Shown: positions 8,149 through 17,896 of the stretch, piece by piece
How positions within the stretch are numbered: position 1 is the stretch's first letter
Layout: every line of letters starts with the position of its first letter
NCBI RefSeq assembly: GCF_014192275.1
Contig: NZ_JACHXR010000005.1
Coordinates: forward strand, 1-64,000
Length of the DNA: 64,000 nt
Direction of reading: 5' to 3'
DNA from: Halomonas stenophila
GTDB taxonomy: Bacteria; Pseudomonadota; Gammaproteobacteria; Pseudomonadales; Halomonadaceae
Position numbers and translations under genes: made by a program
Notes under the pieces: generated by a model
What the model was told of the DNA's origin: nothing
What the model saw: the letters and a program-made list of their open reading frames with translations, nothing else
The model's database searches: none

Positions 8149-9071
8149 ACCGGCCGGTGGCACGCGAGGGGCTGGCGGCGGTGCTCGCCGGCCTCGAGGG
8201 TGTGGTGCTGGGCAAGTCCCGGGAGGTGCGCCTGGCGCTGTGCTGCCTGCTGGCCCGCGGCCACCTGCTGATCGAGGACCTGCCGGGGCTGGGCAAGACC
8301 ACCCTGGCCCAGTCCCTGGCCCGGGTCACCGGCCTCGACATGCAGCGGCTGCAGTTCACCAGCGACCTGCTGCCCGCCGACGTGCTGGGCGTCTCGGTGT
8401 TCGATCCCCGCGAGGCCAGCTTCCGCTTCCATCCCGGGCCGATCTTCCACGGCCTGGTGCTGGCCGACGAGATCAACCGGGCCACCCCCAAGACCCAGAG
8501 CGCGCTGCTCGAGGCCATGGAGGAGAGCCGGGTCACGGTGGAGGGGGAGACCCGGGAGCTGCCCGATCCCTTCTTCGTGATCGCCACCCAGAACCCCCAG
8601 GAGCAGGCCGGCACCTTCCCCCTGCCGGAGTCCCAACTGGACCGCTTCCTGATGCGGCTGTCGCTGGGCTACCCCGACCCCCGGGCCGAGCGCGAGATCC
8701 TGCGCGGCCGGGCCGGCCGGGCCACCCTCGAGATGCTGCCGCCGCTGCTCGATGCCGGTACCCTGCGCCGCTGGCAGGATCGCTGCGAGACCATCCACGT
8801 GGCCGAGCCGCTGTTCGACTACCTCCAGGCCCTGGCCGCGGCCAGCCGCGAGCATCCGGAACTGTCCTGGGGGCTCTCGCCCCGGGGCGTGCTGTCGCTG
8901 CTGCGGGCCGCACGAGCCTGGGCGCTGCTGGCGGGCCGCGACCACGTGCTGCCCGACGATGTCCAGGCCGTGTGGGTGCCGGTGGCCGGGCACCGGCTGA
9001 GCAGCGGGCGCCGCGAGACGGGGGAGGCCGTGGCGCGGCAGCTGCTCGAGCGGGTGCCGGTGGTACGATGA
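8145..9071 (+). CDS. MoxR-family AAA+ ATPase
   Basis: A 308-residue AAA+ ATPase of the MoxR family. Walker A is LPGLGKTTLAQ (near residue 45-55), Walker B is LVLADEINRATPKTQ, and the sensor/arginine region FPLPESQLDRFLMRL is conserved. MoxR proteins act as chaperone-like ATPases, usually beside DUF58 and transglutaminase partners, exactly as here, and often help mature or activate membrane-linked enzymes. The start overlaps the Nudix stop and the stop overlaps the DUF58 start (ATGA), so the genes are translationally coupled. Confidence 0.93.
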   Translation: MNRPVAREGLAAVLAGLEGVVLGKSREVRLALCCLLARGHLLIEDLPGLGKTTLAQSLARVTGLDMQRLQFTSDLLPADVLGVSVFDPREASFRFHPGPIFHGLVLADEINRATPKTQSALLEAMEESRVTVEGETRELPDPFFVIATQNPQEQAGTFPLPESQLDRFLMRLSLGYPDPRAEREILRGRAGRATLEMLPPLLDAGTLRRWQDRCETIHVAEPLFDYLQALAAASREHPELSWGLSPRGVLSLLRAARAWALLAGRDHVLPDDVQAVWVPVAGHRLSSGRRETGEAVARQLLERVPVVR

Positions 9072-10021
9072 CCCTGGCGCGGTCCGCCCCCGTCTCCTGG
9101 CGCGAGCGCCTGCGCCGGCACTGGCAAGGCCGCCTGTCCTCGCCGCTGGGCGAGCCCCTGCCCCAGAAGCGCCTCTTCCTGCTGCCCACCCGCTTCGGCC
9201 TGGGCTGGGCGGCGTTGATCCCCGTGCTGGTGCTGTTCGGCATCAACTACCAGAACAGCCTGGCCCACGCGCTGGCCTTCTGGCTCTTCGCCCTGGGCGT
9301 GGTGGTGATCCTGCGCGCCTGGCGCAACCTGTTGGGGGTGCGCCTCGCGCTGCGCCTGCCCGCCGAGGTGTTCGCCGGCGGCGAGGCCCGCCTGGGGATC
9401 GTCGCCAGCGCCCGGCGACCGCGCACGGCCCTGCGGGTGAGCGCCGAGGGCGGGGCGGCGTGGCTGGATGTCCGCGCCGGCCATGGCGAGACCGAGCTGG
9501 CCTTGCCGGTCCCGCGGCGTGGGGTGGTCCGGCTGCCGGTGCTGCGCCTGGAGACCCGCTGGCCCCTGGGCCTGGTGCGGGCCATGTCCTGGCAGGACCA
9601 CGACACCGAGCTGCTGGTCTGGCCCCGTCCCCTGGTGGAGGAAACCTCCGCGCACCGGCCCGGGGGCCAGGGCCTGGATACCGGGGATTTCGCCGGGCTG
9701 CGACGCTTCGTGCCGGGCGACAACCCGACCCGCCTGGCCTGGAAGCAGTGGAGCCGCACCGGCACCCTGGCCACCAAGGACTTCGAGGCCCCGCCCCGCG
9801 AGAGCCTGTGGCTCGACTACCAGGCCTGCCGCGGCGCTCCCGAGCGTCGCCTCTCGATCCTCTGCGGTCGGGTGCTGGCCCACCATCGGGCCGGGGACCG
9901 CTATGGGCTGCGCCTGCCCGGCCAGGTGCTGGCGCCGGGAGAGGGCGAGGCCCATCGGCGGGCCGCCCTCGATGCCCTGGCGCGCTGTCAGCCGCCGGGG
10001 CTGGCGGAGCTGGCCCCTTGA
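9068..10021 (+). CDS. DUF58 domain protein
   Basis: A 317-residue protein with two close N-terminal membrane helices (GLGWAALIPVLVLFGI and ALAFWLFALGVVVIL), an immunoglobulin-like stretch and the DUF58 signature GDNPTRLAWKQWSRTGTLATKDFE. DUF58 proteins accompany MoxR ATPases and are thought to be von Willebrand-like partners, though the molecular role is unknown. The ATG at 9068 overlaps the MoxR stop, which fixes the start inside a much longer open frame. Its own stop overlaps a TTG start for the transglutaminase gene. Confidence 0.9.
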   Translation: MTLARSAPVSWRERLRRHWQGRLSSPLGEPLPQKRLFLLPTRFGLGWAALIPVLVLFGINYQNSLAHALAFWLFALGVVVILRAWRNLLGVRLALRLPAEVFAGGEARLGIVASARRPRTALRVSAEGGAAWLDVRAGHGETELALPVPRRGVVRLPVLRLETRWPLGLVRAMSWQDHDTELLVWPRPLVEETSAHRPGGQGLDTGDFAGLRRFVPGDNPTRLAWKQWSRTGTLATKDFEAPPRESLWLDYQACRGAPERRLSILCGRVLAHHRAGDRYGLRLPGQVLAPGEGEAHRRAALDALARCQPPGLAELAP

Positions 10022-12156
10022 GTCGCCTGCGCCGGCCGGCCTCGCCGGTCCTGCTGGCGGACGGGCACCGCCTCGGCGGCGTCATGCTGCGCCAGCTGTT
10101 CCTCGGCCAGTGCCTGGTGCTGGCCCTGCACCTGGCCTGGGTGCCGGGCTGGCTGGCGGCGATGGCGGTCGCCGTGGCCGGCTATCGCTATCTCCAGCTG
10201 CGCCGCGACCTGCCGCGCGCCGGCCTGGTGCTGCGCCTGGTGGCGGTGGTCGGCCTGGTCCTGGCGCTGTGGGTACACTACGACGGCTTCGGTGGCATGG
10301 GGTCGCTGATCGGCCTGCTGCTCGGCATCTACCTGCTCAAGCTGCTGGAGACCCAGAATCGTCGCGATGCGCGGGTCGTGGTGATGATCGGCCTGGTCAC
10401 GGTGACCGTGGCCTTCCTCCACGACCAGGGCATGCTGATGGCCCTGGCCGCCCTGGTGACGGTGGCCTGGCTGCTGCAGTCGCTGGTCTGGCTGTCGGGC
10501 GCCCGGGACGCCCGTCACGCCTGGCGGGAGACCGCCTGGCTGCTGGGGCTCTCGGCGCCGCTGATGGCCGTGCTGTTCCTGGTCTTCCCGCGGATGGAGC
10601 CGCTGTGGAGCATGCCCCAGATGGGGCGAGCCGCCACCGGGCTCAGCGACCAGATCGCCCCGGGCGACATCGCCGAGCTATCGCGCAGCGATGCCCGGGC
10701 CTTCCGGGTCGCCTTCGAGGGGACGGTGCCGCCCCCCGTCGAGCGTTACTGGCGAGTCTACACCCTCTCGCACTTCGATGGCGTGCGCTGGACCCGCGCC
10801 ACGCCGTCGCAGCTCGCGGCGACCCTGGGGCTTCCCCTGTCGCGCTTCGTGCACGAGGGCCGTCGCACCGCCTGGGGGGCGACCGACGGCGAGGCCCCCT
10901 ACACTCTCGAGCTGCTGCTCGAGCCCGACAGTCGCCCCTGGCGACCCTCCCTGGGGGCCCCCCGCTCGGTCGACTCGCCCCAGCGCTTCCTGGCCGATGG
11001 CACCCTGGAGGGCCGGGAGCCGCTGCGGGCCCGCAGCCTGCTGCGACTCGCCAGCAGCGGGGCGCCGCCGGCCCATGCGGATCCCGCCGGCGCGGTCTGG
11101 CACACCCTGCTGCCGGCCGACACCAACCCCCGCACCCGGGCGCTGGCCAAGCGCCTGTGGCGCGAGAGCGGGGCCGACCCGGAACGCTACCTGCGCAGCG
11201 TGCTGGCGCGCTTCGGCGAGGCCCCCTACCGTTACACCCTGTCGCCGCCGCGGCTGACCGGTCGTGACCGCGTCGACGACTTCCTGTTCGCGACCCGGGC
11301 GGGGTACTGCTCCCACTATGCCTCGGCAATGGCCGTGATGGCCCGCACGGTGGGCATCCCGGCGCGGGTCGTGGCCGGCTTCCAGGGCGGCGAGCGACAC
11401 CCCGACGGACACCTCACCGTGCGCGATTACGATGCCCATGCCTGGGTCGAGGTCTGGCGGGAGGGGGCCTGGCGGCGCCTCGACCCCACTGCGGCGATCG
11501 CCCCGGAGCGCATCGAGCAGGGGGCCGGGGCCGTGCGCGAGGGGCGCGAGGCCTTCCTGGCGGACGCGCCCCTCTCGCCGCTGCGCCTGCGCGAGATCGG
11601 CTGGGCCAACCAGCTGCGCCTGGAGTGGGAACGGCTGGAATACCGTTGGCAGCGTGGGGTGATCGGCTATCACCGCGAGGCACGGGATCGCCTGCTGGCG
11701 GGGCTGCTGGCCACGCTGGAGGCGTGGCTCACGGCGCTGCTCGCCTTGGGGGCCTGGACGCTCGCGCTGGGGGGCGGCCTGGTCCTGGGCGGGGCATTGC
11801 TTGCCACGCTGGGCCTGCGCAGGCTGTACCGCTGGGCGCTCGGCCAGCGGGGCGATGCCTGGCGCCTCCAGCGCCTGCAGGCCTGGCTGGCCAGGCGTGG
11901 GCGGCCGGCCCTGCCGGGCGAGTCACCGGCCGCCCACCTGCGACGCCTGGCGCCCGAGGCCGGCGTCGCCGGGCCGGCGCTGTTGGCCGCTGCCGAGGCG
12001 TTCGAGCGGCTGGTCTATGCTCCCCTCGCCGCCTCCGAGCGGCGCCGTCTGCGTCGTCGGCTGCGGCGCCGCCTCCGCGAGGTGCGCCGCGGCCTGCCAC
12101 GGCGGGCCGGTAGCGGCCCCGGGGCTGGCGCCACGGGGCCGGAAATGGCATCGTGA
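10018..12156 (+). CDS. tgpA: TgpA-like membrane transglutaminase
   Basis: A 712-residue inner-membrane protein: a DUF3488-type N-terminal block of about six helices (residues 25-190), a periplasmic transglutaminase core and a C-terminal helix followed by a DUF4129-like basic tail. The catalytic triad is visible: Cys431 in RAGYCSHYAS, His474 in YDAHAWVEVW and Asp489 in RLDPTAAI. It resembles Pseudomonas aeruginosa TgpA, an essential periplasmic transglutaminase. The TTG at 10018 overlaps the DUF58 stop and has GGAG 8 nt upstream, continuing the coupled pattern; an ATG at 10084 would remove 22 residues before the first helix and is the alternative start. Confidence 0.9.
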   Translation: MSRLRRPASPVLLADGHRLGGVMLRQLFLGQCLVLALHLAWVPGWLAAMAVAVAGYRYLQLRRDLPRAGLVLRLVAVVGLVLALWVHYDGFGGMGSLIGLLLGIYLLKLLETQNRRDARVVVMIGLVTVTVAFLHDQGMLMALAALVTVAWLLQSLVWLSGARDARHAWRETAWLLGLSAPLMAVLFLVFPRMEPLWSMPQMGRAATGLSDQIAPGDIAELSRSDARAFRVAFEGTVPPPVERYWRVYTLSHFDGVRWTRATPSQLAATLGLPLSRFVHEGRRTAWGATDGEAPYTLELLLEPDSRPWRPSLGAPRSVDSPQRFLADGTLEGREPLRARSLLRLASSGAPPAHADPAGAVWHTLLPADTNPRTRALAKRLWRESGADPERYLRSVLARFGEAPYRYTLSPPRLTGRDRVDDFLFATRAGYCSHYASAMAVMARTVGIPARVVAGFQGGERHPDGHLTVRDYDAHAWVEVWREGAWRRLDPTAAIAPERIEQGAGAVREGREAFLADAPLSPLRLREIGWANQLRLEWERLEYRWQRGVIGYHREARDRLLAGLLATLEAWLTALLALGAWTLALGGGLVLGGALLATLGLRRLYRWALGQRGDAWRLQRLQAWLARRGRPALPGESPAAHLRRLAPEAGVAGPALLAAAEAFERLVYAPLAASERRRLRRRLRRRLREVRRGLPRRAGSGPGAGATGPEMAS

Positions 12157-12180
12157 GGGGACAGATAGCGAGCACGCGCC

Positions 12181-12666
12181 ATGAGCATCCATGATCACGA
12201 TTGCCGCACCCACCGCGGCGAGCCCTTCAACCTCCGTGCCCTGCGCGGCCAGGTGCTCCTGATCGTCAACGTGGCCAGCAAGTGTGGTTTCACTCCCCAG
12301 TTGCGGGACCTCGAGCGGCTCTACCGGCGCTATCGCGACCGGGGGTTCACCGTGCTGGCCTTCCCCTGCAACCAGTTCGCCCATCAGTCACCGGAGACGG
12401 CCCAGGCCTTCTGTGCCTTCGGCGAGCGCGAATACGGCGTGACCTTCCCGCTGATGGAGAAGGTCAAGGTCAACGGCTTGGACGCCCACCCGCTGTTCGT
12501 GGAACTCAAGCGCGCGGCCCCGGGGCTGTTCGGCACCGGCATGATCAAGTGGAACTTCACCAAGTTCCTGGTGGGCCGGGATGGCCGGGTGATCCGGCGA
12601 TTCTCGCCCCGCGACGGGGCAGAGGCGCTGATCGAGGCCCTGGAGCAGGCCCTCGACGAGCCCTGA
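12181..12666 (+). CDS. Glutathione peroxidase (BtuE-like)
   Basis: A 161-residue non-selenium glutathione peroxidase family protein that reduces peroxides, in bacteria commonly with thioredoxin or glutathione. The peroxidatic cysteine is Cys35 in NVASKCGFTPQ; the supporting Gln and Trp are in FPCNQF and KWNFTKFLVGRDG. A minor oddity is NQFAHQSP, where most homologues have NQFGxQEP. No signal peptide is present, so it is cytosolic. It lies 24 nt after tgpA, and AGGGG precedes the start only weakly, so it may be co-transcribed with that operon. Confidence 0.93.
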   Translation: MSIHDHDCRTHRGEPFNLRALRGQVLLIVNVASKCGFTPQLRDLERLYRRYRDRGFTVLAFPCNQFAHQSPETAQAFCAFGEREYGVTFPLMEKVKVNGLDAHPLFVELKRAAPGLFGTGMIKWNFTKFLVGRDGRVIRRFSPRDGAEALIEALEQALDEP

Positions 12667-12681
12667 AGGGAAAGGCCTCCG

Positions 12682-13071
12682 TCAGTAACCGGTCTCGCCC
12701 CGGGCCACCGCCACCCGTTCCATCAGCTCGCTCCAGCGGTGGCGAGCCATCATGGTGGTCAGCCCGGAGAACAGCGCCCAGCTCTTGCGCCGCCAGCCGG
12801 TGAGGCGCAGGTTGTGGGCCACCAGCTGGCGCATCAGCTTGTGGTCGTCGAAGCGACGCCACTCGCCGGCCACCGACATCTGATGGCGGGCCAGCACCGG
12901 CGCCAGCTCCAGGCGGAACACCCACTCCAGCTCGTGCAGGGTCAGGTCGTGGCGCTGGATCACCTCGACCATGCGGGCGTAGTCGGTCTCCCGCGGTTCC
13001 CGCTCCAGCCACAGCGGCGCCAGGGCCAGCCAAAGCTCGCCGCGCTCGTCGACGAGGGTCTGCGCGTCCAT
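12682..13071 (-). CDS. DUF7079-like protein
   Basis: A 129-residue soluble protein. The pattern ELWLALAPLWLE...ELEWVFRLELAPVLARHQMSVAGEW is like that of the uncharacterised DUF7079 group (usually LWxALSxLWLDTE...AGEWxGFD). It is mostly helical and has no catalytic motif. Its 3' end is convergent with the glutathione peroxidase gene, 15 nt apart. The start ATG at 13071 is preceded by AGGAGA. The family assignment comes from memory of the motif and is moderate; the coding call itself is firm. Confidence 0.75.
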   Translation of the reverse strand: MDAQTLVDERGELWLALAPLWLEREPRETDYARMVEVIQRHDLTLHELEWVFRLELAPVLARHQMSVAGEWRRFDDHKLMRQLVAHNLRLTGWRRKSWALFSGLTTMMARHRWSELMERVAVARGETGY

Positions 13072-13233
13072 GGGATTCTCCTGCTAGGGGGCGTGCCGAG
13101 CATCCTGCCCCAGCCGCCCGCCTCGCTCAAGGGCGGACAGCCCGGGCCCGGGCCGCTAGAATGTCGCCACTGACGAATGCCATGTAACAGGGCCGCGCCG
13201 CGGCGCGCCCCGGAAGCCAAGAAGAGGTCTGTC

Positions 13234-14445
13234 GTGATCATCAAGCCCAAGGTACGCGGTTTCATCTGCACCACCACTCATCCCGTCGGCTGCGAGAAGA
13301 ACGTGCTCGAGCAGATCGAGGCGACCCGGGCGCGGGGCCTGGACAAGAGCGCCGGGCCCAGGAAGGTCCTGGTGATCGGGGCCTCCAGCGGCTATGGCCT
13401 CTCGGCGCGCATCACCGCCGCCTTCGGCTATGGCGCCGACACCCTGGGCGTGTTCTTCGAGAAGCCGGGCACCGAGAAGAAGCCGGGCACCGCCGGCTGG
13501 TACAACGCCGCCGCCTTCGACAGGTTCGCCAAGGCCGAGGGCCTGTACAGCAAGGCGATCAACGGCGATGCCTTCTCCCACGAGGCCCGCGACAAGGCCA
13601 TCGAGCTGATCAAGCAGGACCTCGGCCAGGTCGACCTGGTGGTCTACTCGCTGGCCTCGCCGGTACGCAAGCTGCCGGACAGCGGCGAGCTCAAGCGCTC
13701 TGCCCTCAAGCCCATCGGCGAGACCTACCGGGCCACCGCCATCGACACCAACAAGGATGCCATCATCGAGGCCGAGGTCGAGCCGGCCACCGAGCAGGAG
13801 ATCGAGGACACCATCGCCGTGATGGGCGGCGAGGACTGGGAGCTGTGGATCGACGCCCTGGACCGGGCCGGCGTGCTGGCCCCGGGGGCCCGGTCGGTGG
13901 CCTTCAGCTACATCGGTACCGAGATCACCTGGCCGATCTACTGGCATGGCGCCCTGGGCAAGGCCAAGGAGGACCTGGATCGCGCCGCCGGGGAGATCGA
14001 CAATCGCCTGGCCGAGCAGGGCGGGGGCGCCAACGTGGCGGTGCTCAAGTCCGTGGTCACCCAGGCCAGCGCGGCGATCCCGGTCATGCCGCTGTACATC
14101 GCCATGGTCTACAAGGTGATGAAGGCGCAGGGCCTGCACGAGGGCACCATCGACCAGCTCAACCGCCTGTTCGCCGAGCGGCTCTATTCATCCGAAGGGC
14201 AGGGCGGCGCACTCGTCACCGACGAGGCGCGGCGCCTGCGCCTCGACGACTGGGAGCTGCGTGACGACGTCCAGCAGGCCTGCAAGGAGCTCTGGCCCCG
14301 GGTGACCACCGAGAATCTCTTCGAGATCACCGACTACGCTGGGTACAAGCACGAGTTCCTGAAGCTGTTCGGCTTCGAGCGGGAGGACGTCGATTACGAC
14401 GCCGACGTGAATCCCGTGGCGGAATTCGATGTCGTAAACCTGTAG
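13234..14445 (+). CDS. fabV: Enoyl-ACP/trans-2-enoyl-CoA reductase FabV
   Basis: NADH-dependent enoyl reductase of type II fatty acid synthesis, FabV class, which is characteristically insensitive to triclosan. The 403-residue product starts at GTG 13234 (protein beginning [20 protein letters not shown], the normal FabV N-terminus), with AGAGGT just upstream; the longer open frame is not used. The NAD-binding loop is [14 protein letters not shown] and the catalytic pair is Tyr236 and Lys245 in the Y-x8-K arrangement ([10 protein letters not shown]) typical of FabV. The C-terminal [15 protein letters not shown] is conserved too. It appears monocistronic. No FabI is in the window, so this may be the main enoyl reductase, but that cannot be confirmed here. 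Confidence 0.96.
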   Translation: MIIKPKVRGFICTTTHPVGCEKNVLEQIEATRARGLDKSAGPRKVLVIGASSGYGLSARITAAFGYGADTLGVFFEKPGTEKKPGTAGWYNAAAFDRFAKAEGLYSKAINGDAFSHEARDKAIELIKQDLGQVDLVVYSLASPVRKLPDSGELKRSALKPIGETYRATAIDTNKDAIIEAEVEPATEQEIEDTIAVMGGEDWELWIDALDRAGVLAPGARSVAFSYIGTEITWPIYWHGALGKAKEDLDRAAGEIDNRLAEQGGGANVAVLKSVVTQASAAIPVMPLYIAMVYKVMKAQGLHEGTIDQLNRLFAERLYSSEGQGGALVTDEARRLRLDDWELRDDVQQACKELWPRVTTENLFEITDYAGYKHEFLKLFGFEREDVDYDADVNPVAEFDVVNL

Positions 14446-14499
14446 GGCCCCGGTTCGCCGGCGGCCTGTTCCCGAGATCCGCGAACCCAGGAGGTCGGT

Positions 14500-14709
14500 A
14501 TGGATACCAGGGAAAGCAAGACGCCGGAAGAGGAACTGGAGCACTTCAAGGAGGTCAGCCAGCCCGAGGACTTCGAGCACCCCGAGCCCGATGAGGACCA
14601 GCCCGAGGCGCACCAGTCCCCTCAGCGCCTGACTTGGGTGTTGCCCGTGCTCATCGTGATCGTGGCGGTGGTGGTCATCGGGCTGCTGGTGATCGGCCTC
14701 AGCGACTGA
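14500..14709 (+). CDS. Small tail-anchored membrane protein
   Basis: A 69-residue protein with an acidic, Pro/Glu-rich cytosolic N-terminal half (EDFEHPEPDEDQPE) and a single C-terminal membrane helix (VLPVLIVIVAVVVIGLLVIGL). GGAGGT lies 5 nt before the ATG, a good ribosome binding site, and a strong hairpin follows. I do not recognise a family. The arrangement suggests a tail-anchored inner-membrane protein. Confidence 0.75.
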   Translation: MDTRESKTPEEELEHFKEVSQPEDFEHPEPDEDQPEAHQSPQRLTWVLPVLIVIVAVVVIGLLVIGLSD

Positions 14710-14723
14710 CCCGCCTTGCCATC

Positions 14724-14757
14724 CGCCGACGCCGGGCCCCCGGGCCCGGCGTCGGCG
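14724..14757 (+). terminator. GC-rich hairpin terminator
   Basis: A perfect 34-nt inverted repeat: CGCCGACGCCGGGCCC pairs with its complement across a 2-nt centre. It starts 15 nt after the small membrane gene. No T-run follows, so it may act on both strands or with Rho. Confidence 0.6.
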
Positions 14758-14827
14758 TGTCCGGGCGGCTGTCGCGACGGCTGCCTTTGGATAGAATAAG
14801 GCCTCCCAGCCGCAACGAGAGCGCCCC

Positions 14828-15805
14828 ATGCCCGAATCCCCGATCGCCTCATCGACCATGCCGGTGTCACGGCATGTGGGGGTCGTGGTGTTGCCCGGCT
14901 TCTCGCTGCTGGCCCAGGCCTGCGCCACCGAGCCGCTGGTCGTGGCCAATCGCCTGGAGGGACGCAGCCTCTACCGGCTATCCACCTACGCCGTCGACGA
15001 GCGGCCCGTGGCCAGTGCCGCCGGCCAGGCGCTGGTGCCCCAGGCGGTGGCCGGGGACCCCGACCAGGCGCTGGACATGCTGCTGGTCTGCGCCCCCGGG
15101 CCGCTCGCGGGCAGCGTGCCGGCGGGCCTGCTCGACTGGCTGCGGCGCCTGGCCGCTGCCCGGGTGGTGCTGGGCGGCATCGGCGGCGGCACCGAGGTGC
15201 TGGCCCGGGCCGGGGTGCTCGATGGCTATCGGGCGACCCTGCCCTGGCCGCGCTTCGCGGCCTTCGCCCGGGACTATCCACGGGTCCGCCTGTCGCAGCA
15301 GCTGTTCGAGATCGACCGCGATCGCCTGACCTGTGGCGGCGGCACCGCGGCCATGGACATGATGATGACCCTGGTCGGCAGCCAGCACGGCGGGGATCTG
15401 GCCGAGCGGATCTCGGAGCACTTCGTGCTGGAGCGCATCCGCATGGGCGACGAGCCCCAGCAGGTGCCGCTGCGGACCCGGCTCGGCCATGCCCCCCAGA
15501 GCCTGGTGGACGCCGTGTCACTGATGGAGTCCAACATCGAGGAGCCGCTGACCACCTACGAGCTGGCCGAGCATCTCGGCATCTCGCGGCGCCAGCTCGA
15601 GCGGCTGTTCAAGAAGTATCTGCAGGCGGTGCCCAGCCGCTACTACCTCAACCTGCGCCTGCAGCAGGCCAGGCGGCTGCTGCGCGAGAGCGACCGGCCC
15701 GCCGGCGAGATCGCCCTGCAGACCGGCTTCTCCTCGGCGGCGCACTTCTCCACCGCCTACCGCAACCACTTCGGCATCACCCCACGGGAGGAGCGCCTGG
15801 GCTGA
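14828..15805 (+). CDS. GlxA-type AraC regulator, ArgR-like
   Basis: A 325-residue transcription factor with an N-terminal DJ-1/PfpI-like domain (VGVVVLPGFSLLAQACATEP to GGGTAAMDMMM) and a C-terminal AraC/XylS double helix-turn-helix (TYELAEHLGISRRQLERLFKKYL; IALQTGFSSAAHFSTAYRNHF). The DJ-1 nucleophile cysteine is absent (LGGIGGGTEVLA), as expected for a sensor rather than an enzyme. Pseudomonas ArgR, which activates the aru arginine operon, has this same architecture. Here the gene lies 826 nt upstream of astC in the same orientation, separated by one divergent methyltransferase gene. I infer, but cannot show, that it is the arginine-responsive activator of the ast operon. Confidence 0.85.
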   Translation: MPESPIASSTMPVSRHVGVVVLPGFSLLAQACATEPLVVANRLEGRSLYRLSTYAVDERPVASAAGQALVPQAVAGDPDQALDMLLVCAPGPLAGSVPAGLLDWLRRLAAARVVLGGIGGGTEVLARAGVLDGYRATLPWPRFAAFARDYPRVRLSQQLFEIDRDRLTCGGGTAAMDMMMTLVGSQHGGDLAERISEHFVLERIRMGDEPQQVPLRTRLGHAPQSLVDAVSLMESNIEEPLTTYELAEHLGISRRQLERLFKKYLQAVPSRYYLNLRLQQARRLLRESDRPAGEIALQTGFSSAAHFSTAYRNHFGITPREERLG

Positions 15806-15819
15806 GTCCGTCGATATTT

Positions 15820-16443
15820 TCAGACATTGCCTTTGCGCGCCAGGAGGGCGCGGAACAGCGAGCCCATCAGCACCGGCCGATCGGCCTCGACGGCGAAGCC
15901 GGCGCCCTCCAGCAGCGGCCGGGCCTGGCGGGTGATATCGGTGGCGATGGCCGAGGTGACGAGGTTCAGCGCCCGTCGGCCGGGGCCGGCCGGGCGCTCG
16001 TCGGCCTGGAACTTGTCCATCACGCACAGCTGGCCATGCTCGGCCAGCACCCGGTGGGCCTCGGCCAGGCCACGCACCGGGTCCGGCATCACCGCCAGGA
16101 TCAGATGCATCACCACCACGTCGAAGTGGCCATCGGGATAGTGCAGGGCCTCGGCGTCCATCACCTCGGTCTCCACGTCTCGCCCCATGGCCTCGGCGCG
16201 GGCGGCCAGGCGCTGCACCATGGCCGGGGAGAGGTCGGTGGCGTGGAGCTCGATGTCCCGGGGCAGCCAGGGCAGGTCGAGTCCGGTGCCGGCCCCGACC
16301 AGCAGCACCCGCATGCCCGGTCGCCAGTGCACCTGGGCCAGCGCCTGGCGGCGCGCCTGGCGAAAGGCACGCTCGGCGACGTGGTCGTAGAGCGGGGCAT
16401 AGAGGCCGTAGCGCAGGCGGTTCCAGGCCGTGGTGTTGAGCAT
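15820..16443 (-). CDS. SAM-dependent methyltransferase, UbiE/PmtA-like
   Basis: A 207-residue class I methyltransferase. Motif I is VLLVGAGTGLDLPWLP, motif II lies around ELHATDLSPAMV, and the post-I acidic region is TEVMDAEALHYPDGHFDVVVMH. The N-terminus NRLRYGLYAPLYDHV resembles small lipid methyltransferases such as phosphatidylethanolamine N-methyltransferase (PmtA) and UbiE relatives. The substrate is not decided by the sequence. It sits convergent to the GlxA-type regulator and divergent from astC, so its promoter shares the 188-nt intergenic region with the ast operon. Confidence 0.82.
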   Translation of the reverse strand: MLNTTAWNRLRYGLYAPLYDHVAERAFRQARRQALAQVHWRPGMRVLLVGAGTGLDLPWLPRDIELHATDLSPAMVQRLAARAEAMGRDVETEVMDAEALHYPDGHFDVVVMHLILAVMPDPVRGLAEAHRVLAEHGQLCVMDKFQADERPAGPGRRALNLVTSAIATDITRQARPLLEGAGFAVEADRPVLMGSLFRALLARKGNV

Positions 16444-16544
16444 CCGGGCGTCCTCCTCGAGCTGACCCCCACCATAGCCGATCCCGCCGTGGCGCGTATC
16501 GAGGGCCGCCGCACTGCCTTTTTCACAATTCGTCGTCCCATTGC

Positions 16545-16580
16545 TGAAAGCCCCCCGCGAGGGGGCTCCCTATACTCGAG
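16545..16580 (+). promoter_or_regulatory. ast operon promoter region with dyad
   Basis: A 7-bp inverted repeat with a 5-nt loop, AGCCCCCCGCGAGGGGGCT, is followed at once by CCTATACTC. TATACT is a good -10 hexamer, but no -35 hexamer sits 16-18 nt upstream because that stretch is the dyad itself. This layout suggests an activator-dependent promoter for astC; the assignment is inference. Confidence 0.4.
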
Positions 16581-16583
16581 TGA

Positions 16584-17846
<1,263 letters not shown>

Positions 17847-17896
17847 GCCTCGGCCACGCCATGCGAGATCCCGAACCATCCGCTGGAGGCCACGCC

